From the NCBI GenBank assembly GCA_036852015.1, contig JAANDG010000184.1:1-64000 (forward strand): a stretch of 64,000 nt of DNA, given 5' to 3'. Position numbers and translations under genes: made by a program. Positions 44,279-55,260 of this stretch are shown here, piece after piece. Source of the stretch: Pelodera strongyloides (lineage: Eukaryota > Nematoda > Chromadorea > Rhabditida > Rhabditidae). The stretch's first letter is position 1. Every line of letters starts with the position of its first letter. Below the pieces are notes generated by a model. It did not search any database. It was not told the origin of the DNA and worked only from the letters and a program-made list of their open reading frames with translations.

Positions 44279-44371
44279 AACATTTTGTCTATTTTTTTAC
44301 ATGGTAAGTAAGATCAAAACACGTTTAGAATGTTTTTATTTGATTCAATATATTATGCAAAGTTCAGAAAT

Positions 44372-45659
44372 TCAAAGAGTTTCAATGAAATTGGCCAGCT
44401 TGATGTCGTTTGGGCTCAAACCCGCACAGTCGTGCGTGGAGAGAGTGATGTCCACCTAAACAAACGTGCAACTAAAAACAAAGTGGAACCATATCTATTG
44501 TTAGTAATTCCTGAGTTCTACCCTTTAAATCCCATGCAAAAATAAATAACCTTATGACCCAGCTGGCAGAAAGCTCACAGGAAAACGAAATAATTGCCGA
44601 AACCACAGAAAAACGTCGTTAGCCCGCCACCAAATGGTTTTTACCGTAAAAAACATATAGTGACTGGTTCGTGACCATTTGCTGACCAGTTGATGACGGT
44701 TTTTGATGAAATTTGGTCACCACCTGGTCACGAAATGACCCGTCCCACGAAAAAAATACCGGTGAACCGCCACCAAATGGATTCAACCATTTCTTATGAT
44801 GGGTACTGGGTACGTGGGTACTGTAGATTTTCAAGGGTGCAATAATTGGTAAGCATTAAAAACAGCTAGGGTAAAAATTTAACTCACATTATTGTATACA
44901 TTGAACCACTCTGGATGGTGATCCATCTTATCAGCCTTTAGGGCAATTCGTGTCATGAAACCGAAGGCCTAAACGATGAAAAATGAAGAAACATTTTCTA
45001 AAATACATCATGATACAGTAGACGGTTATGCCAGTGGCGCGAAAGTTTTTAATTCAAAAGTGCACGTTCGCCGGAAATGCGCATTTACATATTTTCATAT
45101 TCGAAATGTTTTTTTTTGATAATTATAAATACTTATTGCACAATATAGCACAAGAATAAGGGACTCCACTATGAGACAAGAGCAAAAATACCAATGAATA
45201 TGCATAACAAATAAACGGATAAACATCAACAAAAACAATAAAATAACGAACAGTGACACGAATAAATATAACTTCGTCGAACGGATATTTCAAATAGAAA
45301 CGCACCTCATTGAAATCCTTGAAGTGAAACTTCTTTTGAATGGCGTCACGTCCGTCCACCAATTTCCATCCCTTCTGCTCGAGAAGGGGCTTCAGAAGCT
45401 CATTCCGTTGTTCATCGGTTAACTTGGGCTGAAAGTATATGTTACGTAACCCACTGTATAGTTAAGAACATTTCGAAATCGCTGTTGACATCGCAGTTGG
45501 CCCTTCGAAAACCAATAAATGTTCCAGTTTGGAGTATTATGTAAATAGGGATGGTGTGTTCTTGTGGTTGGATATGTTAAGTACAAAGTAGAGATGCTAT
45601 GTCAATATCAAGGCTATGAATAAAGCAATAAAGTAATCAAATCAGTGCAAACATACCAT
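44372..45659 (-). CDS. PCBD: Pterin-4a-carbinolamine dehydratase (PCBD/DCoH)
   Basis: It dehydrates 4a-hydroxytetrahydrobiopterin, regenerating the cofactor of aromatic amino-acid hydroxylases; animal homologues also act as HNF1 dimerisation cofactors. Exons (minus): 45657-45659 (only the ATG, followed by donor GTATGT), 45306-45428, 44888-44968, 44372-44455; about 96 aa (human PCBD1 104). Visible motifs are LTDEQRNELL, GWKLVDGRDAIQKKF.FKDF, GFMTRIALKADKMDHHPEWFNVYN, split over exons and holding the His-His pair of the active site, and VDITLSTHDCAGLS. All phases are 0. The one-codon first exon is inferred from the ATG-GTATGT junction and is the weakest part. AATAAA at 44335-44340 lies just past the stop. 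A family with TGGTCACC repeats sits in the last intron. Confidence 0.93.
44619..44790. repeat. TGGTCACC-motif repeat (copy 1)
   Basis: It contains TTTGGTCACCACCTGGTCAC, CCCACGAAAAAAATACCGGTGAACCG and CCACCAAATGGNTTCAACCATTTC. A homologous block occurs at about 63265-63425 and a shorter one at about 38655-38730. The orientation of the CACGAAAAAAA / GTGAACC core is the same in both long copies. Non-coding; lies in the PCBD last intron. Confidence 0.7.
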
Positions 45660-46893
45660 AACTCTGCGCTTGTTGCTTACTGCCGCTATTTGATGCAGTC
45701 CTGTTATGGAGCAGCGGGGCGTGGAATTGCAACCTTGGACAATATTACGGAGCACTGCAGCTCTCATCTGTCCGCTTTCTCTGCAAATACCACACTATTT
45801 TATACCTTGTCCGTGCACGTATCAAATAATTGTGCGCACACAGACAAGGGTCGATTATACCTTCAAAAATCCGATATATTCGGTATCAATTTACTAGTGA
45901 GAATTGTTGATAAGATAGAGAACATCGACCATAAACGAAATTAGAAAAGCAAAAATCAAGCAAATATACACTAAAAGGACACACACAATTTTCATCTTGA
46001 ACGCTGAAAACCCATAGGGTTTTCTTTTGATTTGCAATGTTTTCAGGGAGCTACCTTGTTTTCATTAACAAACAATGGATGACCCCATCTCCATTCCTAT
46101 GCAATCAGTTTACACTGGTAAGTTTTCACCGAGCCTGCTATTCTAATGAAGGATATTTGAATACTTTTATGCAAATAACATGTAGGTGATAAGATAATTA
46201 ACACTACGACCATTCAATTGTCGCTGAATATCTTTCATCTATTTCATCATATTGATGCACACATGTTAATGCGTCAATAACTATTTAATAATAAAATATG
46301 TAAGTGGAATATCAATATCATCTAAAGGACCAACAACAAATGTTTCAAATACGTTCCCCTGAACATTTCCACACCTATATTCACCGAGTTCACTCTCACC
46401 CCTTTGTGGGAAAACCGAGGAAAATACCCCCGCTCACTTTCTCTGATCCTAGTGCGCTTGCATGTTGTCCCCTCACTGTCGTGTTCCCTGCTGTCTGTCC
46501 TCTTCATTCGCTCTCTCATTCCCTAGGGTTGTCTCACCGTGGGTAGTGTATCTCGGTCTCTCTATTCTTCGACGTCCATCACCTGCCTCTCTTTCGGCTC
46601 ACTGGGGATGCCCCTCCCGTGAAAGCAAGGGGCATATTCTCCCTTTCCCCGTCCCCTCCACTCATTACCCTGTTCCTCTTCCCCGGTCCTTACTTCCCCA
46701 CTGCCACACCCCCTAGGGAGGCATCGATTTTCGAGTGGAGGGAGGGTAGAGAAGGGGCGAAAGTCTCCCCACAGTGAGAGGTATCCACTCCTCCCTTTTA
46801 CGTTCAGTCCGCGTTCAACTGGTTGAGGCTTTATAAACTGTCATTCCGTCGTAATTCATCTCTGCTAATTTTCCCGGTTCAGGATTAATTGGA
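45660..46893. other. Divergent promoter region between PCBD and the Myb-like gene
   Basis: No exon set. The last 400 bp (46400-46800) is strikingly C/T-rich on the plus strand (CTCTCT, CCCC runs), as in some core promoters, and open frames there are compositional. The genes diverge from this interval. Confidence 0.45.
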
Positions 46894-49872
46894 ATGTCAA
46901 AGCGACCAGCTCCTAAACCACGTACTCAGCGGGTGGGTAGCTTCGTACATAGTTGTTCACTGATTGTGTAGGAGTAAGAAACATACTTTACAAATACATC
47001 CCCTGTATTATATGCAAATTGTGGTCCACACTGTGTCAGAAAGGCTTGGAAATGCAGTTGTCAAGTACACGTTTTACAAACCACGTACCATAGCACTTTA
47101 ATGTTTCGATATGGCACGTCCCAATGTGGACGTTTAGCGGTTTTGTGTAGAGGTTGTCTGTGTTCTCAGCGTTCTGTATTCACCGTATATCTTGCAGGAG
47201 ATGACGGTGGTCTTCAACCGTGCCGAATTGGACATTCTTTATGAGCAGCTGAACACTCGATATGCGGAATGGAGGAACCTATTCAAGGTGTGAAATATTT
47301 ATGCAAATTACTAGATCTATCTAAATGAACAATATTGACGTGGATCCTTGGAACTGACATAAACAATCTCAAACACCTCTCTGTCTCGTTCTCATTCCCC
47401 GTTCGTTGATTATTGCCTTGTTGCTGTATTAAATGCGTCGTTGTTTGCGTTGAATTTTTCCTTGTCTGCCAGCACATATGTAATACAAGCTTTCTGTTTT
47501 GTCGCTCTATGGCTTTTTGGTTCTTTTTTGGGGTGTCTTACCCAAGTACGATAAACTAAATGTTTTCAAAGTCCCTAGTGAACTATTGGCTATTGTTACA
47601 TCGTCTTATTGTCAATGTAAAACGTACAATTAGCATAGCTTCTTGGGCAATTATACCTGTTATTATTATCACAGTCTAGTTGCAGAAAGAAATTTCCACC
47701 CGAAACGGGTGCACGCCACAACAGAAACTATGCATGGACATTGCGGAGATGATGTCAGCCCTACCAAATGGGAAGAATAGAACTCGGGAGCAAGTAAAGG
47801 AGAGGATCAAACACGAAGTGAGGAAGATTGGCAAGTGGATTGCCGTCGAGGTGAGCATTTGTTGAATTAGATTCGAAATTGGGTTACGGTATCTGAACCC
47901 TTGGATTAGTTGGAACACTGGTTCTATGCATTGAAGTTTATATATGATGTTACTATGTGATAACAGCGTGGGGCATGGTATTCATTACGATGAATAAAAG
48001 AAAACATCAGGAGTGTAATAGGAAATTGTTAACATGAAGAAAAAAAAAGTCATAAACTGGAGATTGGGAGAGCAAGCAAATGAACTTATGAGAGTTGAGT
48101 AATGAGAGCTGAATACTTTATGTACTGCGTGAAACATTCCAATTCCGTATGTTGGCTCTGGAGTTTGAAAGTTCGAATTTGCATCCACCGCTCTGTTTCC
48201 TTATAAGTATATCATAGTATGTTACCGTACGTATGTAGCTAGGTTTTGCAAAAAAATGACATATTCCAAGTTCATTTTTTGACATCTGTTTCTTATGAAG
48301 ATCGTGTTTCTAATACAAAAGAATTTTCTACTGTGCTTATGGTGTAAATCGTAATTTTAATAATTAAAATATTTTAGGAAGAAGTAAAACGGGGTATTGA
48401 TACTTCAAGACGTAACGTGCGCGAACCTCCACTCGCTTTGATGGATTTGGTGAAGAAAATGCAAGAGGAACCAGAACTGATGGGAGTACCAAAGTGCTCT
48501 TTTGATGTGAGTCGGGTTTTCATTTTATTATGTCCTTATATGTTGCTGATGATTGTCTTTTCCTTTTCCCTATTATTCCTAGTGAACTAGAAACTTGGGA
48601 GCAACTAATCAACTACAGTTAGCTTTGTGGACTGTGGATGCGCTTATCGCCAAACCAAATGCTACCATTATGAATTTGGATTGCAAATGAAGGTTTCGGT
48701 CAGTGCCGAGCGGGGGACGAACCCGCACCTCGGCTGCCGGGGGGGGGGGGGAGCGTTTACCATTACGCTACCGTCACCCACCATTTTATTTGATGGTGGC
48801 TGTCGGTAGCGTAATGGTAAACGGATTGGCCCGAATAGCCGATGATGCGGGTTCGACCCCCGCTCGACCGAAACCTAATTGATGGCTACCATTACGGTTA
48901 GGCAGTTATGTTTTTGAGTTCAGACGGCTGCCTATATCTATACATGCGTGTACCAGAATCCAGAGTACCATTCCTAGTGTGTGAAGCTTGGACGTATCGG
49001 GCGCACTAACACAGGAGTAGTCCCAACCGTAATTTATAATTGCATTTGCCATTTCTTTAGTAATATCCCCCATTTAGAATCCTAAGAGCATCAGCCCTCA
49101 CACCGCAGCTACAACCTCGATGGTGGAAGACCCGCATTGCGACTTTGACATCAGAAATGATGATGCTACGAGTACTATTTTGGCAAAGTTAATGAAGAGG
49201 AGGTGAGGTTTTGTTATTCTTTTTAAACTTGTCCACAAGATTCATTACCGTACATTTCCCCCTTCATTTATTCTTTTCATTGGTTACAGTACAGTATGCC
49301 TGCTAAAGTTACCTTGTTGCTTTGCTCTGTACTAAACAGTTCTGAGAATCGAATCACTTGTGAAGATGGATATGTTTAGTGAGTAGTGTGCTACCTTTTC
49401 TTTTGTTTCTGAGGATTTAGTTTTCTCGATCAGTGGGTCAGGGCATAACTCCCTTGCGTGAACCTATGCTTTCAGTGGCAAGTTGATTACGGTAGCTGTA
49501 GTACGTTCTACTACGGTAGCAGTTTGCCCCTATTCTTTTGATTACGGTAGTGTAATTACGGTTGACTACGATATAAATTTGTCCTCATTTAGGAGAGTGG
49601 AGACTATCCAAACGGTTCACGAGAAGAATATCGAGTTGCTGCAGGTGGAGATAGAAACCGCGAGGGTACGGTACGAAGAAGCCCAGATAACAAGGGACCT
49701 GCGATTGACCGAGCTGGAGATTGCCAAGCATAAACTAAGAGAACTGCAGGGAGTTCGGCAAGTCTTTCAACAAGATGTGCAGTCCGACTTCCAGCAAAAT
49801 GAGGACTTTCCCCCTATCACATTGGCTGATCTCGTGTGCAAAGCGGAGAATGGGACGGATAGGGATAAGTAG
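46894..49872 (+). CDS. Myb/SANT-like and coiled-coil protein, uncharacterised
   Basis: Exons: 46894-46932, 47198-47287, 47680-47850, 48378-48506, 49078-49202, 49593-49872, summing to 834 nt, 277 aa, with all phases closing at a TAG. The N-terminus is basic (MSKRPAPKPRTQR). Residues ~17-115 (FNRAELDILYEQL, WRNLF, MDIAEMMSALP, TREQVKERIKHEVRKIGKWI) look like the three-helix Myb/SANT-like (trihelix) DNA-binding fold found in many regulators and transposon-derived animal proteins. Residues ~185-255 are a long heptad-rich coil (ETIQTVHEKNIELLQVEIE onward). A DNA-binding, dimerising nuclear protein is the inference. The assignment to this fold rests on pattern only. The ATG lies shortly after an acceptor-like TTCAG, so a 5' non-coding exon is likely. 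Confidence 0.72.
48692..48873. repeat. Head-to-head pair of tRNA-like sequences
   Basis: The plus copy (about 48801-48871: GGTAGCGTAATGGTAAACG ... GCGGGTTCGACCCCCGCTCG ... ACCGAAACC) has a good T-arm and a plausible anticodon arm. The minus copy (about 48692-48779) has the same box A and a T-arm GCGGGTTCGTCCCCCGC, but a poly-G/C run replaces the anticodon region. Both end in ACCGAAA. They lie in intron 4 of the Myb-like gene. This is most likely a tRNA-derived SINE pair or an inverted duplication of one tRNA-like unit. Confidence 0.6.
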
Positions 49873-50663
49873 GAAATTAAAGGATGCCGTACGTGGTTTT
49901 GAACATGTACGTGCCCTCCTGTGCCTCTTCGTCTCAGAATGATTTAAGTTATTGGCCACCCAATATAGATCTCACTAATTACTAAAGGCCTTGCCTCAAT
50001 CCTGATAGTTAAAACGATCCTGATAGTTACTGTTATCTTACAATGGGTGTGTAAATGTTCTTACCGTAGTGTGTAAATGATCGATGATCCTCAGAGTCTT
50101 TTGGTTTGGAATTTGATCATCATTAATTGCTTTTATGTACATCCTTTGTTACCGACATATGTTTATGTTCCCTGACATACTTTGCTTCCACTTGGACTTG
50201 GTATAATCTTATCCCAAATAGATACAGTATAGATACAGTATAGATATGGGCCACTGGGAGTCTACCGTATGAGGAGTAATTGTGTGAACATATCTAGCAG
50301 TTCCCCTAATAGTTTTGTTCTTTTCCTGACCTCTGTTATGTTCCACTAATATATTCATTTGTATGGCTGCAAGGGTTAGAAGTACTTTTAGTAATGTATA
50401 GAAGTGGATTCTCAGTTCTTTTATTATTGTGGTTGTGTTAACTTATACGGATTTTAATGCTGATTAATCTTTGCTTATCATTATACCACCTAATAGTATA
50501 TCATTTACAAGATCTCATCATTTGTTGTATTAGTTCGGTGAATTAACTATATGTATATGTTTTTGTTTTGTTTTGTTGTACGCTGGGTCTGTAGTAAATA
50601 ATTATGTGTTGTGTGATGTTACGTGATGAGGAACTTGGTGCATAAAAAAAAGAGCATTTCACG
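49873..50663. other. 3' region of the Myb-like gene
   Basis: AT-rich, with a GATACAGTATAGATACAGTATAGATAT repeat near 50220. No gene is recognised. It separates the housekeeping part of the window from the secreted-protein cluster. Confidence 0.5.
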
Positions 50664-50852
50664 ATGTTTCATAGTGTTTTGATATGCGGCCTATTGAGAT
50701 GCCATACATTTCATGCATACACCAAAGAGGAAGTCTTCAACCAAGGTTTCGACGGACAGGGTGGCAACTTCGGAGGACTAGGTAAGATAGAAGCTCTATG
50801 CAGATGATCATGTCGTTTGTGCAAATTTTTAGGACCTGGCTTTGATTTGTGA
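50664..50852 (+). pseudogene. Remnant of a Gly/Gln-rich secreted-protein gene
   Basis: Exon 50664-50781 reads from ATG through FNQGFDGQGGNFGGLG, the Gly-rich style of the neighbouring family. It ends in phase 1 at GTAAGA. Exon 50833-50852 continues in phase (GPGFDL) to TGA. The leader (MFHSVLICGLLRCHTFHA) is a poor signal peptide and the GYGRP boxes at both ends are missing. Total about 45 aa. It is either a decayed sixth paralogue or a very short one, opposite in direction to the gene at 51.2-52.2 kb. Confidence 0.5.
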
Positions 50853-51249
50853 CACATTACGCATCATGAAAAATGTCTTGTTACGCGTTATGCTGCAAGT
50901 TATTTGGTATTCATCTAATTTATTCATCAAAATTTAATACTATAAGAATTTCGTCGAGTCGGAAGTGACGAACCTGAGGTACCATTCGAAATTTCACTGA
51001 TGTATCGTTTTTATAAATGAAACTCATTCAATCAAGATTCTGTAGTTTTATGCTAGATCCCATGAAAATACTTCACCATATCACTTGCAGACAGTAAATT
51101 CATACACGTTGCATTCTTTAGAAAATTGCGGCATCAATAAGATATGTAGAATTCTTTATTCGTTTTTTTTTTGTTTTATCAAGAAGTCTCAAGAAGTCTC
51201 AAGAGACCCTCCATCATTTTGTATGTGATCAATTATTAGATAATAGATC

Positions 51250-52192
51250 TTAATATCTGTATGGGCGTCCGTATCCTCCATGAGAGTGTCCGTAACCGCC
51301 TCCGCCTTGTTGGAAGCCACCTGAAAGGTATACATTTAGTACTAACGTTACGAACATTTCTTTCGTAAGTAGCCATTCCTCCTATGTAGCTGTCTGGTCG
51401 TCATATTATAGGGGGTGCGCTGGTGAGCGAAACGTGTACAATCCCATGCGGTGCTCCTGTGGCGGAATTGAGGCGCTCGACCTGGCAGTTGCGTCAACTG
51501 CCATGGCTTCCAAAAATTTGAATAAGCGATAGAATATTACCTGGCCCACCGAAGTTTTCAGGTCCTCCTTGTCCGCCGAAGCCTCCTTGGTTGAAGTCTT
51601 GGGGCCCAGGTCCACCGAAACCGCCTTGACCTCCGAAGTCACCGGGTCCTCCACCGACTGAAATAGATAAATAAATAAATATTTTTTACGCTTCAAGAGT
51701 CTGCTCCTTGATTCAAGGGTGGTTGAATACAGTATGTAAAACATATGACTTGATCACAAAGACCCAGAGAATACATAGTGGACTGGACGTCTTCGGACTC
51801 AGGATATGAGGTATCGCCCATGGGAAAGTATGAAGTATTATGCCTAGGAGTCCCAAACAGCTCCCTTATTATTGTGTTCAAAACCCCGTTACCCCGTAAT
51901 ATAAAGAAATGATAACGAATATCAGTATTCCGGAATCCGGGACAACACGTAGAAAAAAAACAGAGAAATAACATAGCTACGGTAGCCTGTCTAAAAATAT
52001 CCTAATTACAGTAAGAAGGAGACCGTGACAAGGGGTTTCATGGGGATGAGCATATTATGAAACTAATTATAATAATAAATATTATTATTAATAATATTAA
52101 AAAGGCCCACATCCTCCGTCAGGTCGGCCGTATCCTCCAGCAAGGGCTGTGCAGACAAGTGCCAAAAGGCAGAGAATAGTTGTAGAGCTCAT
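51250..52192 (-). CDS. Secreted Gly/Gln-rich protein, paralogue a
   Basis: Exons (minus): 52111-52192, 51541-51657, 51250-51320, summing to 270 nt, 89 aa; both introns phase 1. The signal peptide MSSTTILCLLALVCTALA is followed at once by GGYGRPDGG. The middle is low-complexity GGFGGQGG / FNQGGFGGQGG with regular Phe. The end is GYGRPYRY. There is no cysteine in the mature part. A TATA box (GCTATAAAAG) lies about 55 bp before the ATG. It differs from the other copies in having a second intron that splits off the C-terminal box, and its first exon is one codon shorter. No known family is recognised; composition suggests an extracellular structural, mucous, cuticular or adhesive protein, which is inference. 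Confidence 0.85.
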
Positions 52193-52244
52193 ATTCGAAG
52201 GGAAAGAGATACAGGACCTCTATGGCTTGGTTTCCGAAATGTCT

Positions 52245-52257
52245 AGCTTTTATAGCA
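52245..52257 (-). promoter_or_regulatory. TATA box of paralogue a
   Basis: GCTATAAAAGCTA on the minus strand, 53 bp upstream of the start codon. Confidence 0.7.
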
Positions 52258-53128
52258 CTGGACTGATCTTGTTCTAAATTTCTTCTCCTCCTACTTCACT
52301 TAGTGACTGACCTTCCCCGAGATTTTCTCTCCTATCTTACGGTATCTGTTTTGGACTTCTTACTGTGTCTAAAACCTCATCGTATTGTGCATGTATCGGA
52401 TTTCTTACAGTCTCTGGAGCCGCCTTAGTGAAGCTTATCACTGTGCGTTCCACATTGTATCAACACCGAGTGTCTCAACTAAATAGTTGTTATCCTCTTG
52501 CCTTCTCTATGGCAGCATATCTGTCCATATCTCTCGGTCTCTCCATTTCCTTGTCCGACTCTGCTTCTCAAGTATCTCCTACCGTAACAAAGGAAATCGA
52601 ACTCCTATCCCAATTAGTTTTCTCCGACGTCCTCTTGCCATATATGTGATTTTGCTTTGTATCTCGACAGTTCTTTCTGTGATAAAAAATGTCTCTCGTC
52701 CTTGATATCGAGAACAGTGGGATGAACACTTTATGATCCGTATTTGACCTAGTTGCAATACTTCAAAGCGATATGGCACGCGATTTGAGAAACTTATCAT
52801 GGCAACACAGTTGTCTATAAGTTTAAAACACGCGTCATACCGATTTGAACTTGTTTTCCTGCCTCCATTATAATCCTTCAGGATCTATGAACTTTTCTCT
52901 TTTTTTTTCCTCTATACTGCAATGAAAAATCATCCATTTCTGGTTTTTCTTCATTTTGTACTTGAAGTAAACTACATACGACAAGTTGGGAGAAATAACT
53001 CCTCGTAGAAGGTGACGAGCGAGATATAGAGATGGAAGGAATAGCGAGAGACGGGGGTAATCAGAAAGATAGGGAAGATAGAGACAGATTGGTCGAGAGA
53101 GAGAGCTAGTGAGAAAAGCCAGAGAGAA

Positions 53129-53147
53129 GGAGAGAGAGAGAGAGAGA
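53129..53147. repeat. (GA)n upstream of paralogue b
   Basis: Short GA repeat about 260 bp before the ATG. An inverted, longer (CT)n version lies at 56914-56949 upstream of paralogue c, as part of the inverted duplication. Confidence 0.9.
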
Positions 53148-53310
53148 TCAAATGATGAGCCACCCAGGTAGAAGCTACCTTGTCTGCCAAATTAGCACAA
53201 GAACACCGCGATGATTCATCAACACATGACTATGTATCAACTTCCGGTGAGGAAAACAAAGCAAAGTCATGCTTATTGGCCAAATAAGCAGTATGGACTT
53301 GGTTGAATTT

Positions 53311-53323
53311 GGGTATAAGTACC
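53311..53323 (+). promoter_or_regulatory. TATA-like box of paralogue b
   Basis: GGGTATAAGTACC lies 78-90 bp before the ATG. The identical sequence is present inverted before paralogue c. Confidence 0.55.
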
Positions 53324-53400
53324 CGTTTGAGGGGAGGGGAGAGAAGCTCACCAATACGTCAGTATTTCTATTGCTATCGCATTCAATTACTATACCCAAT

Positions 53401-53944
53401 ATGAACACCTTCACTCTTTTCTGCCTTGTTGGAGTCCTCGGAAGTGCTGTGGCTGGAGGATACGGAAGACCGGATAATATTGCATGTAAGTTGAATGGAT
53501 ACACGTAACTCCTCTCTTTTTTAAATAAAAGATGAATAACTAGGCTATTCAAGGGCATTTTTGTTAATTGTTCTTACTAGCCTTTTTCTACCACAACAAT
53601 TAGATTAGATTTTTGCATTCTCCATATGATTCTAATATGATATTCCTTTAGTTGGCAGTTCTCAAACATTTGGAATGCCTGGAATGAACCAGGCAGACTT
53701 TGGAAATACAGGCGGCTTTCCCCAAGGAGGTTCGGGAGGCTTTCCCCAAGGAGGATCGGGTGATTTTGATGGAACCGGAGGCTTTCCCCAGGGAGGATCG
53801 GGAGGCTTCAGTCAGGGAGGATCGGGAGGATTTGGAGGATCCTCCGACTTTGGAAGTTCTTCCGGAAACATCGGACAAGGTGGATTCGGAGGATCGAGTT
53901 ATGGAAGACCGAGTGGCGGATACGGACGACCTTACCGATATTAA
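53401..53944 (+). CDS. Secreted Gly/Gln/Ser-rich protein, paralogue b
   Basis: Exons 53401-53485 and 53652-53944, summing to 378 nt, 125 aa; intron phase 1. The signal peptide MNTFTLFCLVGVLGSAVA precedes GGYGRPDNIA. The body has four GGFPQGGSG / GGFSQGGSG repeats (residues ~52-85), then GGFGGSSDFGSSSG and GQGGFGGSSYGRP. It ends GGYGRPYRY. The mature protein has no Cys. It is almost identical in exon 1 to paralogue c, with which it forms an inverted pair. AATAAA lies at 53990-53995. The repeats suggest an extended, self-associating extracellular protein. The start is the first ATG after the TATA-like box. Confidence 0.9.
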
Positions 53945-55260
53945 GACCAAGATATACTACTTATTTATTGATCTCACATGAAATTATCGAATAAATTGTC
54001 TGAATACGTTGGGTTTGTGAAATGGAAATATGGAAAGCCAAACCATTGGTCATGTCAAACAAAAATAATCAGGAGAGAATTTAGGGTGACTCCACCTCCG
54101 GCAGAGGTCAAATTATCAGACCGAGTATGTAGACATCCCACATAAATGTAAACGAACTTAATTCCTTGAGGTTGAGCAAACGTGAAGCTTTTACTGTATG
54201 TCGTGAAGATGTTGAAGGTAGGTGTGAATACCTCTCGCTACTCTATTTTTCGCACATCTCTCGCTACTACTGTCGAAACTCGTGTGGTGCGCGCCAAAAC
54301 CCTAGAGCGAAGATTTCGCTCAGCAAGATCCTGTCGTAGCGACTTTCCGAAAATATGAAAATCGATGCATAATCATATAAAAGTGACCGCCCTATCACCC
54401 CCGAATTCCCGCGGAAGGATACTCTGAGCCTGAGCAACGCGAAAAACTGGCGAGAGTCTGGCGAAGGCTGGGCGAGGTGCACGGCGAGAGATAGGTGCAC
54501 CTGTTTTTTTTTGCCGCACACCTCTAAAGTTTCGCGTTGTAGGCCGTTGCCGCAGCATTTTCGCCCCATGGGGCTTTCATCGTGTAGGCTGCGCTCAGAA
54601 ATATAACATCCGCTATCACATAGAGGACCTGCAAATCTGTCATTTTCCTATAATATCTGACCCTTTTTTGCACCCGTATTCCAGTTTTATTGCTCAATGC
54701 ACTTATCTTTCGTTCTCATTTTCAAAACAAGATGGATTATATCATTTATCCATTTTATCCAAGTTTCTGAAAATGACACTGCCCAGCGTTTTTTTGTTGA
54801 TAACAGACATTTCAATTTTTTTTTTATTTTCATTTTTCATCAACAGACATTTTCATTTTGATATGCCTGATATATGAACTTTTAGAAAAAAACATATATA
54901 TATATAACACATCAGATTTGAAGTGTTCAGATAAATCTTGAAAATAAGCCTGTACCAGAAGCTCTGGGGCGAGAATCACATTCTATATCGTCTATATGAT
55001 GAAAACAAACTGTATTTGATATACCCAGTCGCTTCGTAGCCTGATAACATAACATAACATAACATAACATTTATTACGAACATAAAATGTCGCACAAGTT
55101 TTGTCGAGGCAATACCACAATGAATAACTATAAAACGTGAAAATGTAAAGCTGATTAAAATAAAAGCATCAAATAAAAACATATATATGAACTTTTATAA
55201 AGACCATATATTACACATCAGATTTGAAGTGTTCAGATAAATCTTGAAAATAAGCCTGTC
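53945..55260. other. Spacer between inverted paralogues b and c
   Basis: It contains a GC-rich repeat island (about 54390-54560, AAAGTTTCGCGTTGTAGGC), a TAACA microsatellite (55044-55072), and a direct duplication of about 90 bp (54866-54965 and 55184-55273, sharing CATCAGATTTGAAGTGTTCAG onward). No gene is supported. Confidence 0.6.

Noticed and set aside
44023..44307. 94-codon plus-strand frame across 44.0-44.3 kb
   Set aside because: It overlaps the tRNA-Ser gene and a GC-rich island; no coding evidence.
50741..52192. Treating paralogue a as ending at an in-frame TAA in exon 1 (31 codons)
   Set aside because: A donor at 52110 joins in phase to two further Gly-rich exons and ends in the family box GYGRPYRY, which is far better supported.
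53648..53950. Ser-rich minus-strand frame over paralogue b
   Set aside because: Antisense shadow of the GGF.QGGSG repeats.
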